Shown here piece after piece: positions 17,908-25,944 of a stretch of DNA of 64,000 nucleotides. The position numbers and the translations under genes were made by a program. Under the pieces are notes generated by a model, which was not told the origin of the DNA, made no database searches, and worked only from the letters and a program-made list of their open reading frames with translations. Each line of letters opens with the position of its first letter. The first letter of the stretch is position 1. Source of the stretch: Streptosporangiaceae bacterium NEAU-GS5 (GTDB lineage Bacteria > Actinomycetota > Actinomycetes > Streptosporangiales > Streptosporangiaceae); the NCBI GenBank assembly GCA_017592665.1, contig JAGFNW010000034.1:17235-81234 (forward strand), read 5' to 3'.

Positions 17908-20900
17908 CGGCGGTCCCGTACGGCTTCCAGCCCGACCAGGTCGTCGGGCGGCGCGTCCGGCACCTCGTCGTCGAACCGGGCGAGCGTCCCGACCCGGAGG
18001 CCGACCAGCGCGACGACGGCGATGGCCACGCCGAAGCAGGCGTACATGAACCCGATCCCGCGGCCCGCGCCGACGCCGAGCACCGCGCCGACCGTGGACG
18101 CCAGCGGCCCGTGCGAGGCCATCAAGGGCTCGAACACGGCCGCCGCGTACGGGGCGACCAGGCCGAAGCCGATGGGCAGGGTCGACCAGGCGACCAGCGT
18201 GTTCAGCGCGATGACCCGGCCGTGGAACCGCTGCGGCACCTTGACCTGGATGATCGTCGCGTACACGCCGTTCAGCAGGGTCAGGCAGAACGACATGCCG
18301 AACGCGCCGGCGGCGATCAGCCACAGCTCGGCCTGAAGTCCGGTGACCACGCAGAAGACCGACAGGGCGAGCGTGGCCAGCAGCACCCCGCGGAGCCGCC
18401 GGCGGCGCGGACCGCCCCAGGCGGCCATCACGAACCCGGCCAGGAACACCCCGAGCCCGCCCGCGAACGACACCCGCCCGACGTCCGGCAGCTTCGCGAA
18501 CGCCAGCACCAGCGGGGAGATCATGAGGAACAGCGGGGACAGGAAGATGTTCAGCACGGCGAAGTAGCCGAGCATGGCGCGGAAGCCGCGGTTGCCCCAC
18601 GAGTAGCGGATGCCGTTGATCATCTCGGCCATGACCGTCTCGCGCCGCTTCCAGGCCATGGTCCTCGGGAAGCGCACAAGCAGGACGATCAGCGTGGCCG
18701 TGGCGTAGCTGGCCACGTCGAGGACGAGGATGCCCTCGAGCCCGATGGCCGCCATCAGGCCCACGGCGATCAGCGGGACGATCAGCTGGGCCGTGCCCGT
18801 GGCCATCTGGACCACGCCGTTGGCATGGCCGAGGAAGCGCTTGGGCACCAGCTGCGGGATGGCCGACTGGTAGGCGAATCGCTGGAACGTGAGCGCGATC
18901 GACAGGCAGACGAGCAGTGGATACACGTGCCAGATCTGCAGGTTTCCGGTCCACAGCAGGACGCCGAGCACGAGCTGGACGCCTCCGGCGGCCGCGTCGC
19001 CGGCCAGCATGACCTTTCTGCGGTCGTAGCGGTCGACGATGGTGCCGGCCAGCGGCGCGATCAGCATGCCCGGCAGCAGGCCGAGCACCGCGAACAGGGC
19101 GAAGCGGACCAGCGATCCCGTGTTCAGGTAGATCCACAGCGGGATCGCGAACTCCGTCAGCGCCGAGCCGGTGATCGAGACCAGCTGCCCGGCCGCCACG
19201 ACGAGGAACCGGCGCATGCTCGGCCGGGGCCCGATCGCCGCCGGAGCCTGGCCGGCCGGCTCCTCCACTGGTTCTTCCGTTGGTTCGTCCGGGCGCTCGG
19301 GTGGTTCCTGGGCGCGCTCGGGCGGCAGGAGCCACCACGTCTGGGCGGGGTCGTGGTGTTCGAGCGGGGCCGTCGCGCCGGCGGCCACCGCCACGTGCGC
19401 GCTGGTCACGATCTCGGCCAGCTCGGCGGCGCGCCACTTCAGGAAGAAGTGGCCGGCCTCGTCGAGCACGGCGCAGGCGGCCGTGCCGGTCAGGTGCCGC
19501 CACTCGCGGTAGCGCTCCTGGTAGAACTCCGTGGCCGGGTCGCGTTCGCCGACCACCGAGATGATCGGGGCGTGGACGCGGGCACTGGGCTCGGCGAACA
19601 GACGGGTGAAGAAGCGCTCGGCCTCGCGGGTGCCGGTGCGCCGGTTCTGCACGATCAGCTTGAGCTGGTCGCGGCCGACGTCGTCGACGTCGAGCCCGGC
19701 CGCGGTCAGCGCGTTGATCCGGGCCTGGTCGCCGGCGAGCTTGTCCATCAGGTCGCCGAACCACGACATGCTCCGCCCCGGCTTGGCGAACGGGAAGATG
19801 CCGCCGAGGTAGATGGCGTCGACGGTCCGCCCGGCGGCCTCGAGCCGGCGCGCGATCTCCACGGTGAGCATCACGCCGAGACCGCAGTGGCCGTAGAGGA
19901 CGAGCGGGCCCTGGATTCCTTCGAGGATCTCCTCGGCGCATTCCCGCGCCACCTCGGGCAGCGGCCGGGCCTCCTCGCCCAGTTCGTGCCCGGGGACGGC
20001 GACCGAATGGAGCGCCCAGGAGTCCGGCAGGACGTCGGCGAGCGGCTGGAAGATGACGGCGCTGCCGCCGCCGTACGGTACGCAGACCAGGCTGGTCGTG
20101 GCGGCCCTGGCCGGGGTCAGGCGGTGCAGCAGGCGGCGCGGCCCGCTGTCGCCCGTGTCGAGCAGGTGGGCCAGCTCCCGTACGGTCCGGTGCTGGAACA
20201 GGTCGAGCACGGTGACCGTGCGCTCGGGCACGGCCTTGCGCAGCCGCGCGATCACCTTCATGGCCAGCAGCGAGTGGCCGCCGAGCGCGAAGAAGTCGTC
20301 GAGGGCGCCGACGCGTTCGACCTCCAGCAGGTCGGACCAGATGGTGGCGACCGTCTCCTCCGAGCCGGGCTCGGGCGGCACGTATCCTTCCGCGGCCGTC
20401 TCGGGGGCGGGCTCGGGCAGCGCCGAGCGGTCGACCTTGCCGTGCGACTTCAGCGGGAGCTCGGCCAGCCACACGAAACGCGAAGGGATCATGTATTCGG
20501 GCAGGTCGCCGGAGAGCGCGGCGCGCATCTCGGCCGGCCCGACCGGCTCGCCCGTGGGCACGAGGTAGGCCACGAGCCGGTCGCCGCGCAGCTCGACGAC
20601 CGCCTGCGCGACCTCGGGCAGCGCGCCGAGCACGGCCTCGATCTCGGCCGGTTCGACGCGGTAGCCGCGGATCTTGACCTGGAAGTCGGTCCGGCCGAGG
20701 AACTCCAGTTCGCCGGAGGGCAGCCAGCGGCCGAGGTCGCCCGTGTGGTACATGCGGGCGCCGGGTTCACCGTACGGGTCCGGGATGAACTTGCCGCCGG
20801 TGAGGCCGGGCCGGTTGAGGTAGCCGCGGGCCAGGCGCCGCCCGCCGAGGTAGACCTCGCCGGGCACGCCGACGGGGACCGGCCGCAGGTGCCGGTCGAG

Positions 20901-23297
20901 CACCCGCACCGTGGCGCCGGGCATGGGCCGTCCGATGGGCAGCGACTTCCCGCCGGCCCGCTCTTCGGCGAGCACCTCGTACGTCGTGACGCCGACCGTG
21001 GCCTCGGTGGGTCCGTAGTGGTTGAGCACCCGGCACCTGCCGGCCGCGGCCAGCTCGCGCGCCCATTCGGAGGGGGCCGCCTCGCCGCCGAGGATCAGCA
21101 GCCGGCGCGGCAGGATCTCCTCGGCCGGCGTGTCGGACAGCAGCGCGGCCAGATGGGAGGGGGTGAGCTTGATGACGTCGATGCCGGCCGTGGCGCAGAT
21201 CTCGGCGAACTCGGGGCCGGTCGCGCGGGACGGGATCAGGTGGAGGGTGCCGCCGCTGGTCAGGCACTGATAGAAGATCGTCACGCCGAAGTCGAAGGCG
21301 AGCGACTGCGGCAGCCCATAGTTGCCGCCCTCCCCCACGGCCAGGCGCTCGCGCACGCCGGACAGATAGGTGATGACCTCGCGGTGCTGAAGGCCCACGC
21401 CCTTGGGGCGGCCCGTGGTGCCCGAGGTGTAGATCACGTACGCCAGGTCGTCCGGCTCGGCTTGGGGGAGCTCCTGGGTGACGGGTTCGCCGTCGACGGG
21501 GACCACGGTGATCGAATCGGGCAGCCGGTCGCGTAACGCCGGCTCGGTGATGACGAGCGTGGCCGCGGCGTCCTCGAGCACGTACGCGAGGCGGTCGCGG
21601 GGGTGTTCGGGGTCGAGCGGCAGATAGGCGGCGCCGGACTTGAGCACGCCGAGCACGGCGACCGCCAGCTCGAGCGACTGCTCCAGGCAGATGGCCACAC
21701 GCTGGTCGCGCCCGGCGCCGAGCGCGACCAGCCGCCGTGCCAGCCGGTCGGCGCGTTCGTCCAGCTCGCGGTAGGTGAGTGTGGCGTTGCCCCAGACGAC
21801 GGCCGGGGTCTTCGGGCTCCGCGCGGCGCGTGCCGCGATCGCGTCGTGGACCAGGCCGGTGGCGTTCACCGGCTCGCTCTCGCCGTACGCGACGACCTGG
21901 GCCAGCTCGTCTTCGGGGACCATGTCGAGCTCGGAGATCCGGGCGTCGGGGGCGGCCACGATCGAGGCCAGCAGCCGCTCGAACCGGGCCGCCATCCGCT
22001 CGATCGTCGCCGGCTCGAACAGGGCCGTGCCGTAGGTGAAGGTGCCGGCCAGGCCGTCGGGCATCTCGAACAGGTAGAGGGCCAGGTCGAAGCGGCTGAC
22101 CGTGGTCTCGGCCCCCATGGGGGTCATGGTGAGCCCGGGCGAGCGAAGGGCCGCGGAGCGGTAGTTCTGCAGCGCGAACATGGCCTGGAACACCGGTGAC
22201 CGGCTCACGTCCCGCTCCACGCCGAGCGCGTTGACCAGCTGGTCGAACGGCAGCTCCTGGTGGTCGAAGGCGTCGAGCGCCGTCTCGCGCACCCGGTTCA
22301 GCAGCTCGGCGAACGTGGGGTCGCCGGACAGGTCGGCCCGCATGGGGAGGGTGTTGATGAAGACGCCGACGCAGCGCTCCAGCTCCGGCAGGCCGCGCCC
22401 GGACACGGGCGAGCCGACGGCGAAGTCCTCCTGGCCGCTGTGCCGGCCGAGCAGCAGCTGATAGGCGGCCAGCAGCGTCATGTACGGCGTGGCGCCGTGG
22501 GACCGGCCGAGCGCGGCGACCGCCTCACTGAGCTCGGTGCCGAGCGCGAACCCGTGCCCGGCGCCGGCCCAGCCCTGGGTGGCCGGGCGCGGCCGGTCCG
22601 CCGGCAGGTCGAGCGGCGGCACGCCGGCCAGGCGTTCGGTCCAGTAGCGGAGGTCGCCGTCATAGGAGCGGCCGCGCTGCCAGAGCGCGTAGTCGCCGTA
22701 TTGGACGGGGACGGGCGCGAGCGCCGGCTCGGCGCCCGTGCGGTAGGCGTGGTGCAGCGCGAGCACCTCTTCGACGAGGATGTCGAAGGACCAGCCGTCG
22801 GTGACGGTGTGGTGCATGGTCAGCACGGCCGCGTGGTCGGCCGGCCCGAGCCGCACCATCAGGGCACGGAACAGCGGGCCGGTGGCGAGGTCGAAGGGCC
22901 GCGCCGCGGCGTCCCGCACCAGCGCGGTGAGCTCCTGCTCCGAGCCGTCGGTCCATTCGATGCCGACCCGGGGCTCGGCGTCGACGACCACCTCGGGGGC
23001 GCCGTCGTCCCCTGTCACGAATCGTGTGCGCAGGCTCTCGTGGCGGGCGGCGACCGCGCGGAGCGCGCGTTCGAACGCCGCCTCGTCGAGCTCTCCGCCC
23101 AGCCGCGCGGCGAAGGTCACCGTGTAGGCGGCCGTCCCAGGTGCGTACTGCTCAAGGAACCACAATCGCTCCTGGGCGGGCGAAAGCGGAGGCGCCGTGC
23201 CCGCCAATCGTGGCGGGATGGCGACGACGTCCCTCTTACCTCGCAGGCGCTGGGCGAGCAGAGCCTGCTTGGCCGGGGACAGACCTGTCTGCGTCAC
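17904..23297 (-). CDS. NRPS C-A-T-TE module fused to an MFS exporter, predicted Asp-activating
   Basis: A 1797-residue fusion. In order: C domain about 30-460 with HHTVTDG (162-168); A domain about 470-950 with YTSGTTGRPKG, HYGPTEAT and SHGKVDR; carrier domain, LGGHSL with Ser about 1009; thioesterase about 1065-1305; a Pro/Glu-rich linker about 1330-1358; then a 12-helix MFS transporter from about 1362 to the end. Pocket residues read D-F-T-K-I-G-H-V-G-K, close to known Asp codes (DLTKVGHIGK). The thioesterase nucleophile elbow is GHCGLG, so Cys (about C1138) replaces Ser; Asp (about 1253) and His (about 1283) complete a triad. The GTG start at 23297 follows GGAGG; it is the first gene of the operon. 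Confidence 0.9.
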   Translation of the reverse strand: MTQTGLSPAKQALLAQRLRGKRDVVAIPPRLAGTAPPLSPAQERLWFLEQYAPGTAAYTVTFAARLGGELDEAAFERALRAVAARHESLRTRFVTGDDGAPEVVVDAEPRVGIEWTDGSEQELTALVRDAAARPFDLATGPLFRALMVRLGPADHAAVLTMHHTVTDGWSFDILVEEVLALHHAYRTGAEPALAPVPVQYGDYALWQRGRSYDGDLRYWTERLAGVPPLDLPADRPRPATQGWAGAGHGFALGTELSEAVAALGRSHGATPYMTLLAAYQLLLGRHSGQEDFAVGSPVSGRGLPELERCVGVFINTLPMRADLSGDPTFAELLNRVRETALDAFDHQELPFDQLVNALGVERDVSRSPVFQAMFALQNYRSAALRSPGLTMTPMGAETTVSRFDLALYLFEMPDGLAGTFTYGTALFEPATIERMAARFERLLASIVAAPDARISELDMVPEDELAQVVAYGESEPVNATGLVHDAIAARAARSPKTPAVVWGNATLTYRELDERADRLARRLVALGAGRDQRVAICLEQSLELAVAVLGVLKSGAAYLPLDPEHPRDRLAYVLEDAAATLVITEPALRDRLPDSITVVPVDGEPVTQELPQAEPDDLAYVIYTSGTTGRPKGVGLQHREVITYLSGVRERLAVGEGGNYGLPQSLAFDFGVTIFYQCLTSGGTLHLIPSRATGPEFAEICATAGIDVIKLTPSHLAALLSDTPAEEILPRRLLILGGEAAPSEWARELAAAGRCRVLNHYGPTEATVGVTTYEVLAEERAGGKSLPIGRPMPGATVRVLDRHLRPVPVGVPGEVYLGGRRLARGYLNRPGLTGGKFIPDPYGEPGARMYHTGDLGRWLPSGELEFLGRTDFQVKIRGYRVEPAEIEAVLGALPEVAQAVVELRGDRLVAYLVPTGEPVGPAEMRAALSGDLPEYMIPSRFVWLAELPLKSHGKVDRSALPEPAPETAAEGYVPPEPGSEETVATIWSDLLEVERVGALDDFFALGGHSLLAMKVIARLRKAVPERTVTVLDLFQHRTVRELAHLLDTGDSGPRRLLHRLTPARAATTSLVCVPYGGGSAVIFQPLADVLPDSWALHSVAVPGHELGEEARPLPEVARECAEEILEGIQGPLVLYGHCGLGVMLTVEIARRLEAAGRTVDAIYLGGIFPFAKPGRSMSWFGDLMDKLAGDQARINALTAAGLDVDDVGRDQLKLIVQNRRTGTREAERFFTRLFAEPSARVHAPIISVVGERDPATEFYQERYREWRHLTGTAACAVLDEAGHFFLKWRAAELAEIVTSAHVAVAAGATAPLEHHDPAQTWWLLPPERAQEPPERPDEPTEEPVEEPAGQAPAAIGPRPSMRRFLVVAAGQLVSITGSALTEFAIPLWIYLNTGSLVRFALFAVLGLLPGMLIAPLAGTIVDRYDRRKVMLAGDAAAGGVQLVLGVLLWTGNLQIWHVYPLLVCLSIALTFQRFAYQSAIPQLVPKRFLGHANGVVQMATGTAQLIVPLIAVGLMAAIGLEGILVLDVASYATATLIVLLVRFPRTMAWKRRETVMAEMINGIRYSWGNRGFRAMLGYFAVLNIFLSPLFLMISPLVLAFAKLPDVGRVSFAGGLGVFLAGFVMAAWGGPRRRRLRGVLLATLALSVFCVVTGLQAELWLIAAGAFGMSFCLTLLNGVYATIIQVKVPQRFHGRVIALNTLVAWSTLPIGFGLVAPYAAAVFEPLMASHGPLASTVGAVLGVGAGRGIGFMYACFGVAIAVVALVGLRVGTLARFDDEVPDAPPDDLVGLEAVRDRR

Positions 23298-23341
23298 AGC
23301 GCCTCCGGAACATGGGCGACACATATTACGGACAGCCGCAT

Positions 23342-23357
23342 ATCGGTCATGACCGAT
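23342..23357. promoter_or_regulatory. Perfect 16-bp palindrome, candidate operator of the NRPS operon
   Basis: ATCGGTCATGACCGAT is fully self-complementary and lies about 45 bp upstream of the NRPS GTG. It is flanked by two direct copies of TTACGGACA (23326-23334 and 23358-23366), 32 bp apart, or about three helical turns. This is the layout of a dimer- or tetramer-bound operator. It does not match the CebR box, so a second regulator is implied. Confidence 0.55.
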
Positions 23358-23462
23358 TTACGGACATGGCGGGGAAGAGGTCCGGCCGGCGGATAGAGCA
23401 CAATTCCGCAGTTAAAGCCGTGTATGAGTAGGTCGTCGTTGACTTGCACCACGCAGCCTGCG

Positions 23463-23476
23463 TGGGAACGCTCCCA
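23463..23476. promoter_or_regulatory. CebR/CelR-type operator, one mismatch
   Basis: TGGGAACGCTCCCA differs from the known operator TGGGAGCGCTCCCA at one base. It lies 166 bp upstream of the NRPS start and 274 bp upstream of the E1 alpha start. The regulator is most likely the product of 4595-5620. Confidence 0.75.
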
Positions 23477-23749
23477 CTGCGGGAGGCTACGGAGCGCGCG
23501 CACGATTCGTCAAGGTGTCTAGGGCATTTCGGACCGATTTGGAGGTGCCCTCGTGGTCAGGAACGTATTTACTCAGTTTATGAGATTAATCAAGTGATGA
23601 AGTAAAGGTCCGGAGTCGAAATTGACACATCGAGCTGGGACTCTTTAGCCTCCGGAGGGGCGCTTCCCCGCAATCCCAAAACCCTCGAGGGCCGAGGGGC
23701 GCTGAATGCTGTGAGTGAGCGCGCCGGCCCTCCCGATGCCAGGAGCGCC

Positions 23750-24697
23750 ATGACCATCCCGGCAACCGTCCCGCCGCTCGAGTCCCTCGGCGGCTCTCCC
23801 GGCAGCGCGCCGCCGCCGCTTCCCTTACCGGAGGATCTGGAGCTTCTGCTGCTCATCCGGCACTTCGAGCGAGCGCTGTTACGGCTGTTCGAAGCGGGCG
23901 AGGTCAGCGGGACCACGCACACCTGTCTCGGCCAGGAGTACATTCCGGTCGCGCTGCGCACGCTGCTCCGCGCCGATGACCGAATCTTCAGCAACCACCG
24001 CGGCCACGGCCACTTCCTGGCCCGCCACGCCGACCCGCACGGCCTGCTCGCGGAGATCATGGGCCGGGAGGGCGCGCTGTGCGGCGGCGTCGGCGGCAGC
24101 CAGCACATCTATCACCAGGGCTTCATGTCCACCGGCGTGCAAGGCGAGAGCCTGCCCGTGGCCGTCGGCGTCGCGCTCGCCCTGGCGGAGTCGGGAGCCG
24201 GGGGGCTGGCCTGCGCCTACATCGGCGACGGCACATGGGGCGAGGGCGCGGTCTACGAGGCACTCAACATGGCCGCCCTGTGGCGGGTGCCGCTGCTGGT
24301 CGTGGTCGAGCACAACGAGATCGCGCAGTCCACGCCCACGCGCGTGCAGATGGCCGGCTCGATCGCCGGCCGCGCGGCCGCGTTCGGGATCCGCCATGAG
24401 CACCTGGCCACGACCGACCTGACGGAGATCCGCAGCCGGCTGGCCCCGCTCACCGAGGCCGTGCGCGCCGGCGAGGGCCCGCTGATCGCGGAGTTCGCCA
24501 CCCATCGGGTCGGCCCGCACAGCAAGGGTGACGACACCCGCACGCAGCAGGAGCTGCGGCACGCCCGCGACCACGACTGGTACGCGCGGCTCGCCGCCGC
24601 TTATCCCGGCCCCTTCGCGGTGGCCGACACCGCGCAGCGCGACCGGATGGCCGCGATCGTCGCCGAGGTCTCCGCCCGCCCGGCGGTGCGCTCATGA
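23750..24697 (+). CDS. Thiamine-diphosphate-dependent 2-oxo acid dehydrogenase E1, alpha subunit
   Basis: Protein of 315 residues resembling the alpha subunit of PDH/acetoin/branched-chain E1. The TPP-binding motif begins GDGTWGEGAVYEALN and ends with the Asn of VVEHNEIAQS. The alpha-type active-site His region NHRGHGHFLARH is present. The ATG at 23750 is chosen because AGGAG lies 5 nt upstream; an in-frame GTG at 23711 would add 13 residues. Together with the beta subunit it would decarboxylate a 2-oxo acid, or accept a C2 unit from a ketose, and pass the acyl group to the lipoyl E2 encoded downstream. No E3 gene is nearby. The true substrate cannot be read from sequence. Confidence 0.88.
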   Translation: MTIPATVPPLESLGGSPGSAPPPLPLPEDLELLLLIRHFERALLRLFEAGEVSGTTHTCLGQEYIPVALRTLLRADDRIFSNHRGHGHFLARHADPHGLLAEIMGREGALCGGVGGSQHIYHQGFMSTGVQGESLPVAVGVALALAESGAGGLACAYIGDGTWGEGAVYEALNMAALWRVPLLVVVEHNEIAQSTPTRVQMAGSIAGRAAAFGIRHEHLATTDLTEIRSRLAPLTEAVRAGEGPLIAEFATHRVGPHSKGDDTRTQQELRHARDHDWYARLAAAYPGPFAVADTAQRDRMAAIVAEVSARPAVRS

Positions 24698-25752
24698 CCG
24701 TGCCGTCCACGACACCCGCCACCGAGCCTGCCGCTGTGGCGCCCCGGGTGGCCGAGCACCTCAACCGGGCCCTGCACGACCTGCTCGCCGCCGACCCGGA
24801 CGTGCGCGTCCTGGGCGAGGACCTGGTCGATCCCTACGGCGGAGCCTTCAAGATCACGAGAGGACTGTCGACGCGGTTCGGCGACCGGGTCAGGTCGACG
24901 CCGCTCAGCGAGGGCGGCATCGTCGGCGTCGGCGCCGGACTCGCGCTCGCGGGCCGCAAGGCCATCGTCGAGATGATGTTCGCCGACTTCGTGGCGCTCG
25001 CCTTCGACCAGATCACCAACTTCGCCGCCAAATCCACGTCCATGTACGGCCGGCCCGTCCCGATCCCCCTGGTCGTCCGGTGTCCGAGCGGCGGCCGCCG
25101 TGGCTATGGCCCCACGCACAGCCAGAGCCCGCAAAAGCACTTCATCGGCGTCCCCGGGCTGAACATCTTCGAGCTGACCCCCTTCCACGACGCGGGCGCC
25201 CTGTTCGCGGAGATGTTCGCCCTGGCCCAGCCATGCCTGCTGTTCGAGGACAAGGTCCTCTACACCCGCCGCGTCTACCGTGACGGCGTGGTCGACGACC
25301 TCTTCCACTACGAGCTGACCAGCAGCACCCCGACATTGACGGGCGGCGGGCACGTGGCGCGGGTGTTCGCGGACGGAGATCCCGAGCCCGACTGCACACT
25401 GATCACGCACGGCGGAAGCGTCCACGCGGCGCTCGAGGCCATGCGCGCGCTCCTCATGGAAGAGGACATCGCATGCGAGCTGCTGGTGCCGGCGCGGCTG
25501 CATCCCTTGCCCGAGCTCCCGCTGCGCGACTCCCCTGGTCTCGTGTGCGTGATCGAGGAGGGATCGGAGGGCGGCACCTGGGGCGCGGAAGTGGCCCGCC
25601 TGCTGTATCCACGTCTGTGGGGCCGGTTGCAGCGGCCGATCACCCTGGTGAGCTCGGCCGACTCCGTCATCCCCGCGGCGCCCCATCTCGAGCGTGACAC
25701 CCTGGTCGGCCCCGAGCAGATCCGGCGGGCGATCACCAACGCCTTGGGCTAG
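24694..25752 (+). CDS. 2-oxo acid dehydrogenase E1, beta subunit
   Basis: Protein of 352 residues, the usual E1 beta length. The ATG overlaps the alpha-subunit TGA (ATGA). Conserved segments include GEDLVDPYGGAFKITRGL, the STPLSEGGIVGVGAGLAL stretch carrying the catalytic Glu, the PSGGRRGYGPTHSQS loop and a transketolase C-terminal domain ending in EEGSEGGTWGAE. It forms the alpha2beta2 heterotetramer with the preceding gene product. It lies between the NRPS promoter region and the CebR-box-controlled E2 gene. Confidence 0.9.
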   Translation: MTVPSTTPATEPAAVAPRVAEHLNRALHDLLAADPDVRVLGEDLVDPYGGAFKITRGLSTRFGDRVRSTPLSEGGIVGVGAGLALAGRKAIVEMMFADFVALAFDQITNFAAKSTSMYGRPVPIPLVVRCPSGGRRGYGPTHSQSPQKHFIGVPGLNIFELTPFHDAGALFAEMFALAQPCLLFEDKVLYTRRVYRDGVVDDLFHYELTSSTPTLTGGGHVARVFADGDPEPDCTLITHGGSVHAALEAMRALLMEEDIACELLVPARLHPLPELPLRDSPGLVCVIEEGSEGGTWGAEVARLLYPRLWGRLQRPITLVSSADSVIPAAPHLERDTLVGPEQIRRAITNALG

Positions 25753-25847
25753 CGCGGGAGGGGCGCGAGTCCCTCGGGCCACACCCGTCACGCGCGACGG
25801 CCGCAGTGGATCTATCAGCCATTCGACAAGCGGCCGGACAGAAAGCA

Positions 25848-25877
25848 TTGACAGCCGTCAGACCGTCTCCCTACGCT
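25848..25877 (+). promoter_or_regulatory. Sigma70-type promoter of the E2-GH1 pair
   Basis: TTGACA at 25848-25853 and TACGCT at 25872-25877 are separated by 18 bp. The CebR box (25881-25894) sits where transcription would start, the expected position for a repressor site. Confidence 0.55.
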
Positions 25878-25880
25878 CCT

Positions 25881-25894
25881 TGGGAGCGCTCCCA
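25881..25894. promoter_or_regulatory. CebR/CelR operator, perfect match
   Basis: TGGGAGCGCTCCCA, identical to the operator known for actinomycete CebR/CelR. It lies 50 bp upstream of the E2 GTG start and just downstream of the -10 element. Confidence 0.9.
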
Positions 25895-25944
25895 CTTGAT
25901 CGGGCCGAGGGCGCCGATCGACGTCCGGTCCCGGAGGACCCCTC

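Larger units (their letters stand above)
23298..23749. promoter_or_regulatory. Divergent promoter region between the NRPS operon and the E1/E2 genes
   Basis: This 452-bp region holds no convincing gene. It contains a perfect 16-bp palindrome (23342-23357) flanked by TTACGGACA repeats, a related GACCGAT half-site (23532-23538), a one-mismatch CebR/CelR box (23463-23476), and an AT-rich stretch (about 23565-23610) unlike its surroundings that may hold the E1 promoter. Both divergent operons probably start here. Confidence 0.75.

Noticed and set aside
17895..21536. Open frame of about 1213 codons antisense to the NRPS-MFS gene
   Set aside because: Composition dominated by Arg, Gly, Asp, His and Gln with no motif; the minus-strand gene has clear NRPS, thioesterase and transporter domains.
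23294..23503. A 69-codon leader frame whose stop overlaps the NRPS GTG
   Set aside because: It would contain both the CebR-like box and the 16-bp palindrome, lacks the GC3 bias of its neighbours and matches no family; the overlap is probably chance, though a leader peptide is not excluded.
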